Both the position numbers and the translations under genes were made by a program. Shown one piece after another: positions 63,826 to 64,000 of a stretch of DNA of 64,000 nt (positions are counted from its first letter, which is position 1; each line of letters begins with the position of its first letter). Source of the stretch: Pseudomonas hamedanensis (lineage in GTDB: Bacteria > Pseudomonadota > Gammaproteobacteria > Pseudomonadales > Pseudomonadaceae); contig NZ_CP077091.1 in assembly GCF_014268595.2 (NCBI RefSeq), positions 3,746,001-3,810,000 on the forward strand. Direction: 5' to 3'. The notes below the pieces were generated by a model. That model ran no database searches, had not been told where the DNA came from, and saw only the letters and a program-made list of their open reading frames with translations.

Positions 63826-64000
63826 TTAGATGCCCAGGCAGAGGTATTTGATTTCCAGATAATCTTCGATGCCGTATTTGGAGCCCTCGCGGCCCAGGCC
63901 CGAGGCCTTGATGCCGCCGAACGGCGCGACTTCGTTGGAGATCAGCCCGGTATTGACGCCGACCATGCCGTATTCCAACGCTTCGGCAACACGGAACACG
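63826..64000 (-). CDS. gabD: Succinate-semialdehyde dehydrogenase, C-terminal 57 residues
   Basis: The fragment runs from [20 protein letters not shown] through [20 protein letters not shown] to a C-terminus ending KYLCLGI and a TAA at 63826-63828. This is the typical end of GabD-type aldehyde dehydrogenases, which oxidise succinate semialdehyde to succinate with NADP. The rest lies beyond the window. Confidence 0.92.
   Translation of the reverse strand, partial: VFRVAEALEYGMVGVNTGLISNEVAPFGGIKASGLGREGSKYGIEDYLEIKYLCLGI

Noticed and set aside
62412..63851. A 479-codon plus-strand open frame across gabT
   Set aside because: Antisense to gabT with its full PLP motifs; it also runs through the gabD-gabT gap without any start signal.

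Overview
The window is high-GC, densely coded chromosomal DNA of a Pseudomonas, most likely of the P. fluorescens/koreensis group. The evidence is gene content, gene order that follows known Pseudomonas blocks, and more than a dozen REP-type inverted repeats in intergenic gaps (TGTGGGAGCGGGCTTGCTCG, TGTAGGAGTGAGCCTGCTCG and TGTGGCGAGGGAGCTTGCTC types). I see no rRNA, tRNA, CRISPR array, insertion sequence or prophage.

Layout. 0-4 kb: the 5' part of aguB (putrescine synthesis) and a kinase/class-III aminotransferase fusion. 4-12 kb: rfbC, the C4-dicarboxylate two-component system dctBD with a coupled thioesterase gene, cysQ-nudE, yrfG and a BON-LysM protein. 11-20 kb: a LysR gene, fdhD with a YdeP-type molybdoenzyme, a glycine-zipper protein, a thioesterase, a 3-hydroxyacyl-CoA dehydrogenase and a RecQ helicase. 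20-22 kb: a small lipoprotein, an eroded stretch and a RelE/ParE toxin-antitoxin pair. 22-28 kb: pckA, hslO, a PAP2 phosphatase, hslR and the rimABK ribosome-modification operon. 28-43 kb: a sulfur-scavenging island (tonB-exbB-exbD, a TonB-dependent receptor, two related LysR regulators, two formylglycine-type sulfatases, the alkylsulfatase AtsK and the AtsRBC transporter). 43-52 kb: a desaturase with an AraC regulator, a hipBA module, an HprRS-like two-component system facing a heme-binding-type protein and a hydroxyisourate hydrolase, a Crp/Fnr regulator and an Mpo1-like membrane protein. 52-56 kb: oscA-sbp-cysTWA sulfate uptake. 56-61 kb: a GGDEF-EAL gene broken by one nonsense codon, the desaturase desA and a PAS-GGDEF cyclase. 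61-64 kb: a REC-HDOD protein, gabT and the 3' end of gabD.

How the genes work together. The strongest theme is sulfur. Organosulfate esters would cross the outer membrane through the receptor powered by TonB-ExbBD, be carried inward by AtsR-AtsB-AtsC, and be hydrolysed in the cytoplasm by AtsA and a second sulfatase or cleaved oxidatively by AtsK. The separate oscA-sbp-cysTWA locus takes up sulfate. An identical 13-bp element lies in two divergent promoter regions of the island and may be a shared operator. A second theme is cyclic-di-GMP: rimA, the broken GGDEF-EAL gene and the PAS-GGDEF cyclase.

Most of the window is core genome with recognisable families. The points most worth a second look are the nonsense codon at 56949-56951, the orphan minus-strand terminator at 15385-15410 that suggests a small RNA, the shared sulfur-island element, the HprR-type box at 49369-49386, the paired hipBA operators and the kinase-phospholyase fusion. 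I did not find a convincing wholly new multi-gene system.
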